Shown: in pieces, positions 1 to 6,563 of the stretch | How the letters are laid out: every line of letters starts with the position of its first letter | Numbering within the stretch: the stretch's first letter is position 1 | Source of the DNA: Burkholderiales bacterium RIFCSPHIGHO2_12_FULL_61_11 | GTDB lineage: Bacteria > Pseudomonadota > Gammaproteobacteria > Burkholderiales > Burkholderiaceae_C | Reading direction: 5' to 3' | Assembly (NCBI GenBank): GCA_001770785.1 | Contig: MERZ01000088.1 | Span: 1 to 10,561 of the forward strand | Length of the DNA stretch: 10,561 nt | Position numbers and translations under genes: made by a program | Notes under the pieces: generated by a model | What the model was told of the DNA's origin: nothing | Databases searched by the model: none | The model's input: the letters and a program-made list of their open reading frames with translations, nothing else

Positions 1-662
1 TGTGCCCGCCGTGCGAGACGCGTTTTGCGCCGCAGCAGCGTCGCTGCGAGCGTTGCGCGCTGGCCTTGCCCGCCGATTTATCTTTGGGCCTGAAGCTTGG
101 CCCTGATCTTTGCGCCACCTGCGTGCGCCAGCGGCAGCCGCTGGACAAGGTGCTCGCCGCGGTGCCCTATGCCTACCCGTGGTCCACGCTGATTTCCCGA
201 TATAAATTTGGCGAGCAGCACGGCTGGGCTGCTTTTTTCGCGGCCTTGTTGCTCAAGACGCCCGGCGTGCCGCAGGCGTTTGCCGATCTGGATGCCAACG
301 ACTGGGTGCTCGCGCTGCCGCTGTCGGCCGAACGGCTGCAAACGCGTGGCTTCAACCAGGCCTGGGAACTGGCCAGCGCGCTGGCACGGCAAAGTCAAAC
401 CCGGGCAACACCCGATGTCCGGCTGCTGCTGCGCGTCAAACACACCCGTCCGCAGAGCCAGCTCAACCGCGAGGCCCGGCTGACCAACGTCAGGGGTGCC
501 TTCCAGCTTGATCCGCTGCGCGCTGCCGAGGTGGCGGGCCGGCGCGTGGTGCTGGTCGATGACGTGATGACGAGCGGCGCCTCGCTGTTTGCTGCTGCGC
601 AGGCCCTGCGGGATGCCGGTGCCACACATATCACCGGCTTGGTGCTGGCAAGAACGCAGTAA
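1..662 (+). CDS. comF: ComF family protein (5' end cut by window edge)
   Basis: The reading frame is already open at base 3 and ends with TAA at 660-662, so the gene starts upstream of the window; a TTG at 66 is internal. The visible part has three CxxC pairs near its start (CPPC, CERC, CATC), matching the zinc-finger-like N-terminus of ComF proteins. A type I phosphoribosyltransferase domain follows, with the PRPP-binding motif VVLVDDVMTSGAS encoded at 546-584. An 'LPLSAERLQTRGFNQA' stretch typical of ComF/GntX also lies in this domain. The family is linked to DNA uptake in competence and to use of DNA as a nutrient (ComF, GntX); the exact biochemical reaction is not settled. It lies 61 nt upstream of trmL on the same strand, so the two may be cotranscribed. 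Family assignment is secure; role in this organism is inferred. Confidence 0.93.
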   Translation, partial: CPPCETRFAPQQRRCERCALALPADLSLGLKLGPDLCATCVRQRQPLDKVLAAVPYAYPWSTLISRYKFGEQHGWAAFFAALLLKTPGVPQAFADLDANDWVLALPLSAERLQTRGFNQAWELASALARQSQTRATPDVRLLLRVKHTRPQSQLNREARLTNVRGAFQLDPLRAAEVAGRRVVLVDDVMTSGASLFAAAQALRDAGATHITGLVLARTQ

Positions 663-723
663 TCCCCCACACTGACGTGTAATGCACTCCCCCCAAGTTG
701 GCTCACGGGCGGACAATCCAGCG

Positions 724-1203
724 ATGTTCAATATTGTTCTTGTCGAGCCTGAAATTCCGCCCAATACCGGCAATGTGATTCGGCTGGCGGCCAACACTGG
801 ATGCCGGCTGCACCTGGTGGAGCCACTCGGTTTTTCGATGGACGACAAGCACATGCGGCGCGCCGGGCTCGACTACCACGAATACGCCGAGCTGCTGCGC
901 CACGCCAACTGGCAAGCGCTGCTGGACAGCCAGCAACCGCAGCCCGGGCGGCTCTTTGCCATGACCACGCAAGGCAGCCGCAGCCTGTATGACGCGCGCT
1001 TCCTGCCTGGCGACTGGCTGGTGTTTGGCTCTGAAACCAAGGGCCTCGCGCCTGACGTACGGGCATCTTTTCCCGCAGGTCAGCGCCTCAGACTGCCGAT
1101 GCGGCCAGGCCAGCGCAGCCTGAACCTGTCCAACACCGTCGCCGTCACGGTGTTCGAGGCCTGGCGGCAAAACGGCTTTGGCGGGGCGGCCTTGGCGGGC
1201 TAG
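724..1203 (+). CDS. trmL: tRNA (cytidine/uridine-34-2'-O)-methyltransferase TrmL
   Basis: A protein of 159 residues, close to the roughly 157 of E. coli TrmL. It is a minimal SPOUT-fold methyltransferase that uses S-adenosylmethionine to 2'-O-methylate the wobble base (position 34) of certain leucine tRNAs in the cytoplasm. Visible family motifs are EPEIPPNTGN (residues 8-17), the DDKHMRRAGLDYHEY region (40-54), FGSETKGL (101-108) and RSLNLSNTVAV (131-141); the last two form the knotted cofactor site. An ATG at 682 would add 14 residues, but the family begins at MFNIVLVEPEIPPNTGN, so ATG 724 was chosen. The ribosome site is weak (GGGCGGA at 708-714). It follows comF and ends 16 nt from the convergent end of the MaoC gene. 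No terminator hairpin is evident in that short gap. Confidence 0.95.
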   Translation: MFNIVLVEPEIPPNTGNVIRLAANTGCRLHLVEPLGFSMDDKHMRRAGLDYHEYAELLRHANWQALLDSQQPQPGRLFAMTTQGSRSLYDARFLPGDWLVFGSETKGLAPDVRASFPAGQRLRLPMRPGQRSLNLSNTVAVTVFEAWRQNGFGGAALAG

Positions 1204-1219
1204 TGACACCCCGATCGTT

Positions 1220-1675
1220 TCAGGGATAGTGCCGTACCAGCGATTCGGCCACGCACACCGGCTTGGCCGAGCCTTCGCGCTCCACCGTCACTTGCCAGGT
1301 CATCTGCACGCCAGCATTGTCAATTGGCTCGGCCGCGAGCAGCTTCATGCGGGCGCGCAGCCGGCTGCCCACGGGCACGGGCGCCGTGAAGCGCACCCTG
1401 TTCAGGCCGTAATTCACGCCCAGGCGCGCGCCGGCGATTTCAAACGAGGATTTAAAAAACTTCGGCAGCAGCGACAGCGTCAGAAAGCCGTGCGCAATGG
1501 GCCCGCCAAACGGCCCGGCGCGGGCTTTTTCGGGATCCACATGAATCCACTGGTGGTCGCCCGTGGCCTCGGCAAACAGGTTGACCTGCTGCTGCGTGAT
1601 GGTGATCCAGTCGCTGACAGCCACTTCCTGGCCCGTGCAGGCCGACAGTTCGGACAAGGTTTGAAAGGTTTTCAT
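1220..1675 (-). CDS. MaoC-like hot-dog (R)-specific enoyl-CoA hydratase/dehydratase
   Basis: A single-domain protein of 151 residues. The hydratase-2 motif appears as AEATGDHQWIHVD (residues 35-47). Asp40 and His45 are at the spacing of the catalytic Asp/His pair of (R)-specific enoyl-CoA hydratases. GPIAHGFLTLSLL (58-70) is the usual second conserved block. Known members hydrate trans-2-enoyl-CoA to (R)-3-hydroxyacyl-CoA in beta-oxidation or polyhydroxyalkanoate supply; NodN-like members of the same fold have less defined roles. It sits 81 nt after the stop of the small membrane protein gene on the same strand and is convergent with trmL. No neighbour encodes another fatty-acid or PHA enzyme, so the substrate is open. 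The start ATG (1673-1675) has no strong ribosome site, but the N-terminus fits the family. Confidence 0.9.
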   Translation of the reverse strand: MKTFQTLSELSACTGQEVAVSDWITITQQQVNLFAEATGDHQWIHVDPEKARAGPFGGPIAHGFLTLSLLPKFFKSSFEIAGARLGVNYGLNRVRFTAPVPVGSRLRARMKLLAAEPIDNAGVQMTWQVTVEREGSAKPVCVAESLVRHYP

Positions 1676-1756
1676 GGGGTGACTTTAGCGGCAAGTCCGG
1701 CAAAGGCTGACTTGTCGGGTCCATACCCAAAGCCAGCAATTTGCGCCCCTGGCAGT

Positions 1757-2119
1757 TCAGTCCGCGTAGCGGACTTCCATGATTTCGTACTCCGTCGCAT
1801 CCTGGTAAGTCTTGGCGTCATGGAGCGCCAGGTGCAGCAGAATTTTCGCGGCGTGGGCTTTGATGACCCTGGGCAACAGCGCGCCAGCAAGAACCAGGGG
1901 CAATCCCACCCAAGGGTAACCAGATAGGCTCAGCGCCGTGCCAATGCCAAGGAGGGGCAGCGCAATACCCACAACAAACAAACGATGCTTGATGTATTTT
2001 TGCGCACGTTCCGGATTGACGATCAATCGGAAGCGGCCAGCGGGCAGGCCGGCACGAAATTCTTGGTGCGACACATAAATCGGGGAGAAATTCTCAGCGG
2101 ACGGTTCGGACTCGTTCAT
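1757..2119 (-). CDS. Small two-TM membrane protein of unknown function
   Basis: 120 residues; I do not recognise a characterised family, although similar small proteins seem familiar from Comamonadaceae genomes. Layout: a polar N-terminus rich in Ser/Glu (1-13), a conserved-looking FRAGLPAGRFRLIVNP segment (21-36), two adjacent hydrophobic stretches (about 47-66 and 69-86), then a cytoplasm-like C-terminus with an amphipathic helix (KAHAAKILLHLALHDAKTY, 87-105) and an acidic end. The second hydrophobic stretch is followed by R84 and K87, suggesting both termini face the cytoplasm. Codon use and GC content look like the neighbours. It lies between the TauE/SafE gene (185 nt upstream) and the maoC-like gene, same strand. 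A moderate GAGAAA ribosome site precedes the ATG. Confidence 0.75.
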   Translation of the reverse strand: MNESEPSAENFSPIYVSHQEFRAGLPAGRFRLIVNPERAQKYIKHRLFVVGIALPLLGIGTALSLSGYPWVGLPLVLAGALLPRVIKAHAAKILLHLALHDAKTYQDATEYEIMEVRYAD

Positions 2120-2238
2120 TTTTTCTCGCAGGCTGCTAACTCATGGGACACAGGCATTGCGCCACAAAAGCAAATTTTATTCCTTGCCGCTGCCAGCTAC
2201 GGCGACTAGGGTTTCTCGCATTTTTTTTGGCAACGATC

Positions 2239-2258
2239 AAAACTCACCGACGGTGAAT
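2239..2258 (-). terminator. Possible weak terminator after the TauE/SafE gene
   Basis: Read on the minus strand, TCACC-GTC-GGTGA forms a 5-bp stem with a 3-nt loop. It can be extended by a T-G and an A-T pair, and runs into TTTT. It lies 46 nt past the TauE/SafE stop. The T-run is short and the stem modest, so this is only a candidate. The rest of 2120-2304 holds an 8-base A tract (minus strand) and no convincing promoter or gene. Confidence 0.35.
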
Positions 2259-2304
2259 CAGCTAGACCACGGTGAGCATGACCACACTCAAAGCCAAATA
2301 GCAT

Positions 2305-3060
2305 TCAATGAAGCCCATCCCACATCAGCTTGGTGCCGGTGAGGAACATGCCCAGGTAGAGAATCCGGTAAAACCAGACCTGGCTGATGCGCCGGGCCAG
2401 CCGCACGCCAGCCCACACGCCAAGGGGCGCCAGCGGCAGCAGCACCAGCGACGTCGCCATGTTGCGCCAATCCAGCAGGCCCAGCAGCCCATAGGGAATC
2501 CACTTGGCGAGGTTGATCACAAAGAAGAAAAACGCCATGGTGGCGGTGAACTTCACCGGCGACAGGCGCAGCGGAATCACGTAGGCGCTGATGGGCGGGC
2601 CGCCCGCGTGGGCAATGAAACTGGTAAAACCCGAGGTGGCGGACAGCAGGGCGCCCAGCCATTTGGGGGGCGGCGCGCTGTCGGCCCTGGGCGGAAACAG
2701 CAAGCGCTGCGCCAGAAACAAGAGCGTGAAACCGCCCACGATGGCCGCCACGGTGTGGGCATTGAGCAGCTTGAAAAGCAAGGCCCCGATCACGATGCCC
2801 ACCAAGCCGCACGGAATCAGAAACCTCAGCAAATCCATGTCAAAGTCTTTTCGAAACGCCGCCATGCCGAGCAGATCCATCAAAAACAGCACCGGCATCA
2901 AAATCGCGGCGGCCTCGGGCACTGTCGCGGCCAGCGCCATCATGGGCACGGCGAGCGAGCCGAAGCCCGTGCCAAAGCCGCTTTTACTGATGCCCAGCAG
3001 CAGCACGGCGGGGATGGCGACGGCGTAGAAAAAGGGATCGGTGATGAAAGGCAAGTTCAA
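2305..3060 (-). CDS. TauE/SafE family sulfite/anion exporter-like membrane protein
   Basis: About 251 residues from TTG 3060 (262 from GTG 3093). It is very hydrophobic, with roughly eight membrane segments in two halves. The hallmark repeats are GISKSGFGTGFGSLAVPMM in the first half and SGFTSFIAHAGGPPISAYVI in the second. Family members export small anions such as sulfite or sulfoacetate, or move other organic sulfur or carbon anions across the inner membrane; most are uncharacterised. The start is uncertain. Homologues as I recall them begin near NLPFITDPFFY, favouring TTG 3058-3060, but neither TTG nor GTG 3093 has a good ribosome site. The region between them is the stem of a strong terminator. 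It is downstream of the ABC transporter operon but apparently insulated from it. No sulfur-metabolism gene is adjacent, so the substrate is unknown. Confidence 0.88.
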   Translation of the reverse strand: MNLPFITDPFFYAVAIPAVLLLGISKSGFGTGFGSLAVPMMALAATVPEAAAILMPVLFLMDLLGMAAFRKDFDMDLLRFLIPCGLVGIVIGALLFKLLNAHTVAAIVGGFTLLFLAQRLLFPPRADSAPPPKWLGALLSATSGFTSFIAHAGGPPISAYVIPLRLSPVKFTATMAFFFFVINLAKWIPYGLLGLLDWRNMATSLVLLPLAPLGVWAGVRLARRISQVWFYRILYLGMFLTGTKLMWDGLH

Positions 3061-3093
3061 AAAAACGCGCCCGCCAAGGTTGCGCGGGCGCAC
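3059..3093 (-). terminator. Rho-independent terminator of the ABC transporter operon
   Basis: On the minus strand GCGCCCGC (3091-3084) pairs perfectly with GCGGGCGC (3074-3067), an 8-bp all-GC stem with a 9-nt loop. A run of seven T (3065-3059) follows almost directly. It starts 38 nt after the livF stop codon, as expected for the end of the transporter transcript. There is no T-run on the other strand, so it works in one direction only. Its T-tract touches the likely TTG start of the TauE/SafE gene. Confidence 0.88.
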
Positions 3094-3130
3094 TGGGATT
3101 TCAAGGCATCAGATTATCGCCTCATGGGAA

Positions 3131-3847
3131 TTACTCGTGCGTCTCCAGACCAAGGTAGGCTTTCTGGATCTCCGGGCGCGTCAGCAATTCACTGGCCTGA
3201 CCCTGCGCGACGATGCGACCCTCCTCCATCACATAGGCGCGTTTGGCCAGTTCCATGGCCATGGCCACGTTTTGCTCCACCAGCAGCACCGAGGTACCCT
3301 GCGCGTTGATTTCGCGGATGATGCGGAACATGTCCATCACGATCCGAGGCGCCAGGCCCAGGGAAGGCTCGTCGAGCAGCAGCAAGCCAGGCCGCGCCAT
3401 CAGGGCTCGGCCAATCGCCACCATCTGCTGCTGCCCCCCTGACAGCGAGCCCGCGGGGCTTTCCAGTTTGGGCTTGAGCGCCGGAAACAGCGCGAGCACA
3501 TGCTCCAGCGACTCCTTGCGGTGGACCTTGGCTTTGGCAATGAAGCTGCCGAGTTCGAGATTGTCCAGCACGGTCATCTGGGTAAACAGCCTGCGGCCTT
3601 CCGGCACGATGGCGATGCCCGCTTCGCAGAACCGGTGACTGGGCAGATGGGTGATGTCCCTGCCGCTGAAGCGCAGCGTGCCTTCGCGCACGCGGTGCAA
3701 ACCCGCAATGGCGTTGATCAGCGTCGTTTTTCCGGCCCCGTTGGGGCCGACCACACACACCAGTTCGCCGGGCTGGACATCCAGCGTGATGCCCCAGAGC
3801 GCGGGCGCGGCGCCATAGTTGACCAGGATGTTGTCGACTTCAAGCAT
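3131..3847 (-). CDS. livF: Branched-chain-amino-acid-type ABC transporter ATP-binding protein LivF
   Basis: 238 residues, the usual LivF length. It is a cytoplasmic ATPase subunit of a HAAT-family importer. Visible motifs are Walker A GPNGAGKTT (34-42), the PEGRRLFTQMTVLDNLELG segment (82-100) diagnostic of LivF, the intact signature LSGGQQQ (135-141), Walker B LLLLDEPSLGL (155-165), and VEQN in place of the H-loop histidine, which is normal for LivF. The ATG (3845-3847) overlaps the TGA of the upstream fused livMG gene by 8 nt (ATGCTTGA), indicating translational coupling. It is the last gene of the transporter operon; a strong terminator follows 38 nt after its stop. Transport substrate is not deducible from this subunit; amino acids, urea, amides and aromatic acids are all known for the family. 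Confidence 0.95.
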   Translation of the reverse strand: MLEVDNILVNYGAAPALWGITLDVQPGELVCVVGPNGAGKTTLINAIAGLHRVREGTLRFSGRDITHLPSHRFCEAGIAIVPEGRRLFTQMTVLDNLELGSFIAKAKVHRKESLEHVLALFPALKPKLESPAGSLSGGQQQMVAIGRALMARPGLLLLDEPSLGLAPRIVMDMFRIIREINAQGTSVLLVEQNVAMAMELAKRAYVMEEGRIVAQGQASELLTRPEIQKAYLGLETHE

Positions 3848-5600
3848 GGGGTACCCCCAGGTAGGCGCTAACCACTTCGCTGTTTTTCATGACTTCCTGG
3901 GCCGGGCCAACGGCTATCAGCTTGCCGTAGTTGAGCACAGCCACCCGGTCAGCGAGCGCCATCACGGCGCGCATCACATGTTCGACGAACACGATGGTGG
4001 CGCCGCGGTCCCTGATCTTGCGTATCAGCGCAATCGCTTCGTTGATTTCGCCCGGGGTCAGGCCGGAAAGCACTTCGTCAAGCAGCACCAGGCGCGGGCG
4101 TGAGGCCAGCGCGCGGGTAAGCTCGAGAAATTTGCGCTGATGCAGGTTCAGGTCGTCGGGCAAGGCATCGGCCTTGTCCTGCAGACCGGTGAACTCCAGC
4201 CACTTCCAGGCCTCCTGCGTGGCCTGCTTGTGATCGAGCGCCGCGCCGCCAAACATCGCCACCAGGGCGACGTTCTGCAGCACGTTCAAATGGGCAAAGG
4301 GCCTGGGTATCTGGTAGGTGCGCGCGATGCCGGCCTGCGCGATGCTGTGGGCCTCCAGCCCCGCAAGCTGGCGACCTTCAAAAAACATTTCCCCGCCACT
4401 GGCCGGAAAATGCCCGCTGACCACGTTGATAAAGGTCGATTTGCCCGAGCCATTAGGGCCGAGCAGGCCGAGAATTTCACCTTCGTGCACCTGCAGGCTC
4501 ACGCCGTCGAGTGCCTGCACGCCCTTGAATGCCTTGGACAGATTACGCACGTCGAGCAGGATTTTGGCGGGCACGCCAACAGGCGCCGGCACGGCGGCGG
4601 GAGCGAGGTCGGCCGCGGTCACAGGAGCGTGAGACGCGGGCGCCGGCCGCTCTGCGCGCTTGTTCGCCGTGCGTTTGAGGAAATAACCGAGGATGCCGTT
4701 GGGCATGAACAGAATCACCACCACCAGAATCACGCCTACGGCGGCCTTGCCGGCAATCGGATTGTTGCCGGCCGTTAAGAAGTACAGCAGGCAGGTGATC
4801 ACGATGGCGCCCACCGCCGGCCCGGCCCAATGGCGGGTGCCGCCCAGCACACTCATCAGTACCACAGTCAGCGGCACGGCGATGGTGAAGGTCTCGCCCG
4901 CTGTGACATAGGAGACAAACAGCGCATGGATGCCGCCGGCCAGACCGGCCAGCGCGCACGAGATGCCAAACGCCACGAGTTTGTAGCGAAGGGTCGGAAC
5001 GCCCATCACCTCCGCCACGTCTTCGTCGTCATGGATGGCAAACAGGCCAATGCCAAGCCGGGACGCCTGGATGCGGTAGGAGATCAGCAGCGTCGCAACG
5101 GCACCCATCAGGGCCATCAGGTAAATCGATGAGGACGCCGTCGGGCCAATGGCCGGTATCGCCACGGCATTGGCATTGAGGTAAATACCCGGGCCGCCGT
5201 CAATTCGGGTGTTAAGCACGATGGTTCCCACCACAAAAGTGATGGCCAGCGTCAGCAGCGCAAACAATTCGCCGCGCACGGACTTGACCCGAAAAACCAC
5301 CGCACCCAATGCCACGCCAAGCAGGGCCGCCATCAAGGCAGCCGCCGGCAAAGTCCAGAGAAAGGGCCAGTTCAGGTTGGCAGCGAGACCGGCGGAGGTG
5401 TACATGCCGATGCCGAAAAAAGCGCCATGACCAAAGGAAAAATAACCCGAATATCCCGACAGGATGTTCCAGGACAGCGCCAGGATCATCCAGTGGCAGA
5501 TCAGGTAGAGGAAGGACTCGTAGAAAGCCGGCATGCCGAGCCAGGGAACGCTGGCCAGCAGCGCGCCCGCGGCCAGGATGCCGAGAATCGTTTTATTCAT
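3840..5600 (-). CDS. livMG: Fused LivM permease-LivG ATPase of a HAAT ABC importer
   Basis: 586 residues from ATG 5600. Residues 1-310 are a LivM-type inner-membrane permease: many hydrophobic segments, SGYSGYFSFGHGAFFGIG at 48-65, and an EAA-like loop LGIGLFAIHDDEDVAEVMGV at 182-201. Residues 311-346 are an Ala/Pro-rich linker. Residues 347-586 are a LivG-type ATPase with Walker A GPNGSGKST (381-389), Walker B LVLLDEVLSGL (504-514) and H-loop VEH (539-541). The ABC signature is non-canonical: LNLHQRK (484-490) stands where LSYGQQR is expected, so its glycine is His487; Walker B has DEV rather than DEP. A longer frame to 5669 would add 23 residues encoded by an intergenic repeat, so MNKTILGILAAG was taken as the start. 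GGAT ten bases upstream is the best ribosome site. The stop overlaps livF. Confidence 0.94.
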   Translation of the reverse strand: MNKTILGILAAGALLASVPWLGMPAFYESFLYLICHWMILALSWNILSGYSGYFSFGHGAFFGIGMYTSAGLAANLNWPFLWTLPAAALMAALLGVALGAVVFRVKSVRGELFALLTLAITFVVGTIVLNTRIDGGPGIYLNANAVAIPAIGPTASSSIYLMALMGAVATLLISYRIQASRLGIGLFAIHDDEDVAEVMGVPTLRYKLVAFGISCALAGLAGGIHALFVSYVTAGETFTIAVPLTVVLMSVLGGTRHWAGPAVGAIVITCLLYFLTAGNNPIAGKAAVGVILVVVILFMPNGILGYFLKRTANKRAERPAPASHAPVTAADLAPAAVPAPVGVPAKILLDVRNLSKAFKGVQALDGVSLQVHEGEILGLLGPNGSGKSTFINVVSGHFPASGGEMFFEGRQLAGLEAHSIAQAGIARTYQIPRPFAHLNVLQNVALVAMFGGAALDHKQATQEAWKWLEFTGLQDKADALPDDLNLHQRKFLELTRALASRPRLVLLDEVLSGLTPGEINEAIALIRKIRDRGATIVFVEHVMRAVMALADRVAVLNYGKLIAVGPAQEVMKNSEVVSAYLGVPHA

Positions 5601-5610
5601 AGTTATATCC

Positions 5611-5692
5611 GAACGGAGCGACGGGCCGCCCCAAGCGCAGTTCAGCCCCCTCGGGGGGCAGCGAAACACACGAAGTGGTGAGCGTGGGGGTC
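5611..5692 (-). repeat. Intergenic palindromic repeat of Comamonadaceae type
   Basis: The gap between livH and livMG is filled by a G/C-run element. Its core, GCCCCCTCGGGGGGC (5645-5659), is a 6-bp perfect hairpin with a 3-nt loop. On one side is CGCCCCAAGCGCAGTTC and on the other a small CACGAAGTG palindrome (5669-5677) followed by GAGCGTGGGGGTC. I recall near-identical elements scattered between genes in Polaromonas, Acidovorax, Variovorax and relatives. There is only one copy in this window, so its repeat nature rests on memory. It reaches the stop codon of livH. It has no T-run, so it is not a standard terminator; an mRNA-stability or attenuation role between the two transporter genes is possible. 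Boundaries are approximate. Confidence 0.7.
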
Positions 5693-6548
5693 ATACTTTC
5701 CCAGGGCGAAACAGAAGCATCACGATCAGCAGCGAGAACGAGACGATGGGCGCCCACGACGGGGCGGCCACGGCCATGGTGATGGCCTCGCTCACGCCAA
5801 TGATGATGCCGGCCACCAGCGGCCCGAGCGCGCTGCCCAGCCCGCCGAGCATGACAACTGCGAAGACGACGCCGACCCAGGCAAAAATCTGCGAAGGCGT
5901 CAGCGTGAAAGTCAGCGCCAGGCAGATGCCGGCGACAGCAGCCAGGGCGGCGCAGATGCCCGCGAGCATGAGCGACATGCCTTTCTGGTTGATGCCGAAG
6001 GCGGCCGCAATCGGTCCGTCCTCGGCCATGGCCCGCAGCGCCTTGCCCAGATCGGTATAGCGCATGGCGGCCCAGATCAGCACGGAGATCGTCACGGACA
6101 GAACCAGGGTCACCAGCTCAGGCACGGGCACGTAGAGCGAGCCAATGGTGAATTTCTGATCGTTGTAGTGGGTCTCAAGGCGGCGAAAGTCCGCCGTCCA
6201 GATGGCCTGGATCACGCTTTCCATCACGACCGTGATGCCGAACGTGACCAGCAGCGAATTGAAGGGCGAGATCGCAAAACGCGACAGCACCCATTGCATG
6301 CCCGCGCCGAACAGGAAGAACAGCGGCGGCAGGATCAGCAGCGTGACCAGCGGATCGAAGCCCCACACGGTGGCCATGTGGTAACTCATGTAGGCGGCCA
6401 GGAAAACCAGGCCGAAGTGAGCCAGGTTGATCTGGCGCAATAAGCCCCAGGTCAGACCCAGGCCCAGGCCGATCAGGCCATACAAGCCGCCTATGAAAAT
6501 CCCCGAGAGGATTGACTGGGCGAGCAGATTAAAACTCGGCATACTCAT
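5691..6548 (-). CDS. livH: Branched-chain-amino-acid-type ABC transporter permease LivH
   Basis: 285 residues, typical for LivH. It is an inner-membrane permease that pairs with the LivM half of the fused protein downstream. Evidence: N-terminal SGIFIGGLYGLIGLGLGLTW (15-34), the RQINLAHFGLVFLAAY block (38-53), several further hydrophobic segments, and the EAA-like coupling loop LGKALRAMAEDGPIAAAFGI (167-186) that contacts the ATPases. The C-terminus GGLGSALGPLVAGIIIGVSEA followed by LLFRPGKV is family-typical. The first ATG (6546-6548) and a second ATG two codons later are both possible; ribosome signals do not separate them. It starts 15 nt after the stop of the binding-protein gene, so the two are cotranscribed. 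The TGA stop (5691-5693) lies at the edge of the palindromic repeat that separates it from livMG. Confidence 0.94.
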   Translation of the reverse strand: MSMPSFNLLAQSILSGIFIGGLYGLIGLGLGLTWGLLRQINLAHFGLVFLAAYMSYHMATVWGFDPLVTLLILPPLFFLFGAGMQWVLSRFAISPFNSLLVTFGITVVMESVIQAIWTADFRRLETHYNDQKFTIGSLYVPVPELVTLVLSVTISVLIWAAMRYTDLGKALRAMAEDGPIAAAFGINQKGMSLMLAGICAALAAVAGICLALTFTLTPSQIFAWVGVVFAVVMLGGLGSALGPLVAGIIIGVSEAITMAVAAPSWAPIVSFSLLIVMLLFRPGKV

Positions 6549-6563
6549 CTGCGGCTCGTGGCT

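Noticed and set aside
78..854. Minus-strand open frame of 258 codons under comF and trmL
   Set aside because: It runs antisense across two well-supported genes and their gap, with no recognisable domain.
2186..2228. Possible plus-strand terminator: GCCG/CGGC stem with a later run of eight T
   Set aside because: The stem is only 4 bp with a long loop, the T-run starts about 17 nt after it, and no plus-strand gene ends nearby.
2250..2275. Direct repeat ACGGTGA ... ACGGTGA with 19-nt spacing, considered as paired regulator sites
   Set aside because: The units are seven bases, only two copies exist, and one copy is the arm of a hairpin after the TauE/SafE gene; chance is a sufficient explanation.
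2157..2342. Short plus-strand open frame of 61 codons in the gap before the TauE/SafE stop
   Set aside because: It has no ribosome site or motif, overlaps the 3' end of a real gene and has non-coding-like composition.
2308..3309. Plus-strand open frame of 333 codons opposite the TauE/SafE gene and the end of livF
   Set aside because: It has the same low-complexity His/Gln/Arg composition, spans two real minus-strand genes and the terminator, and shows no motif.
5601..5669. Upstream extension of the fused LivMG protein by 23 residues
   Set aside because: The added residues would be translated from the intergenic palindromic repeat and look nothing like a LivM N-terminus, while MNKTILGILAAG at 5600 does.
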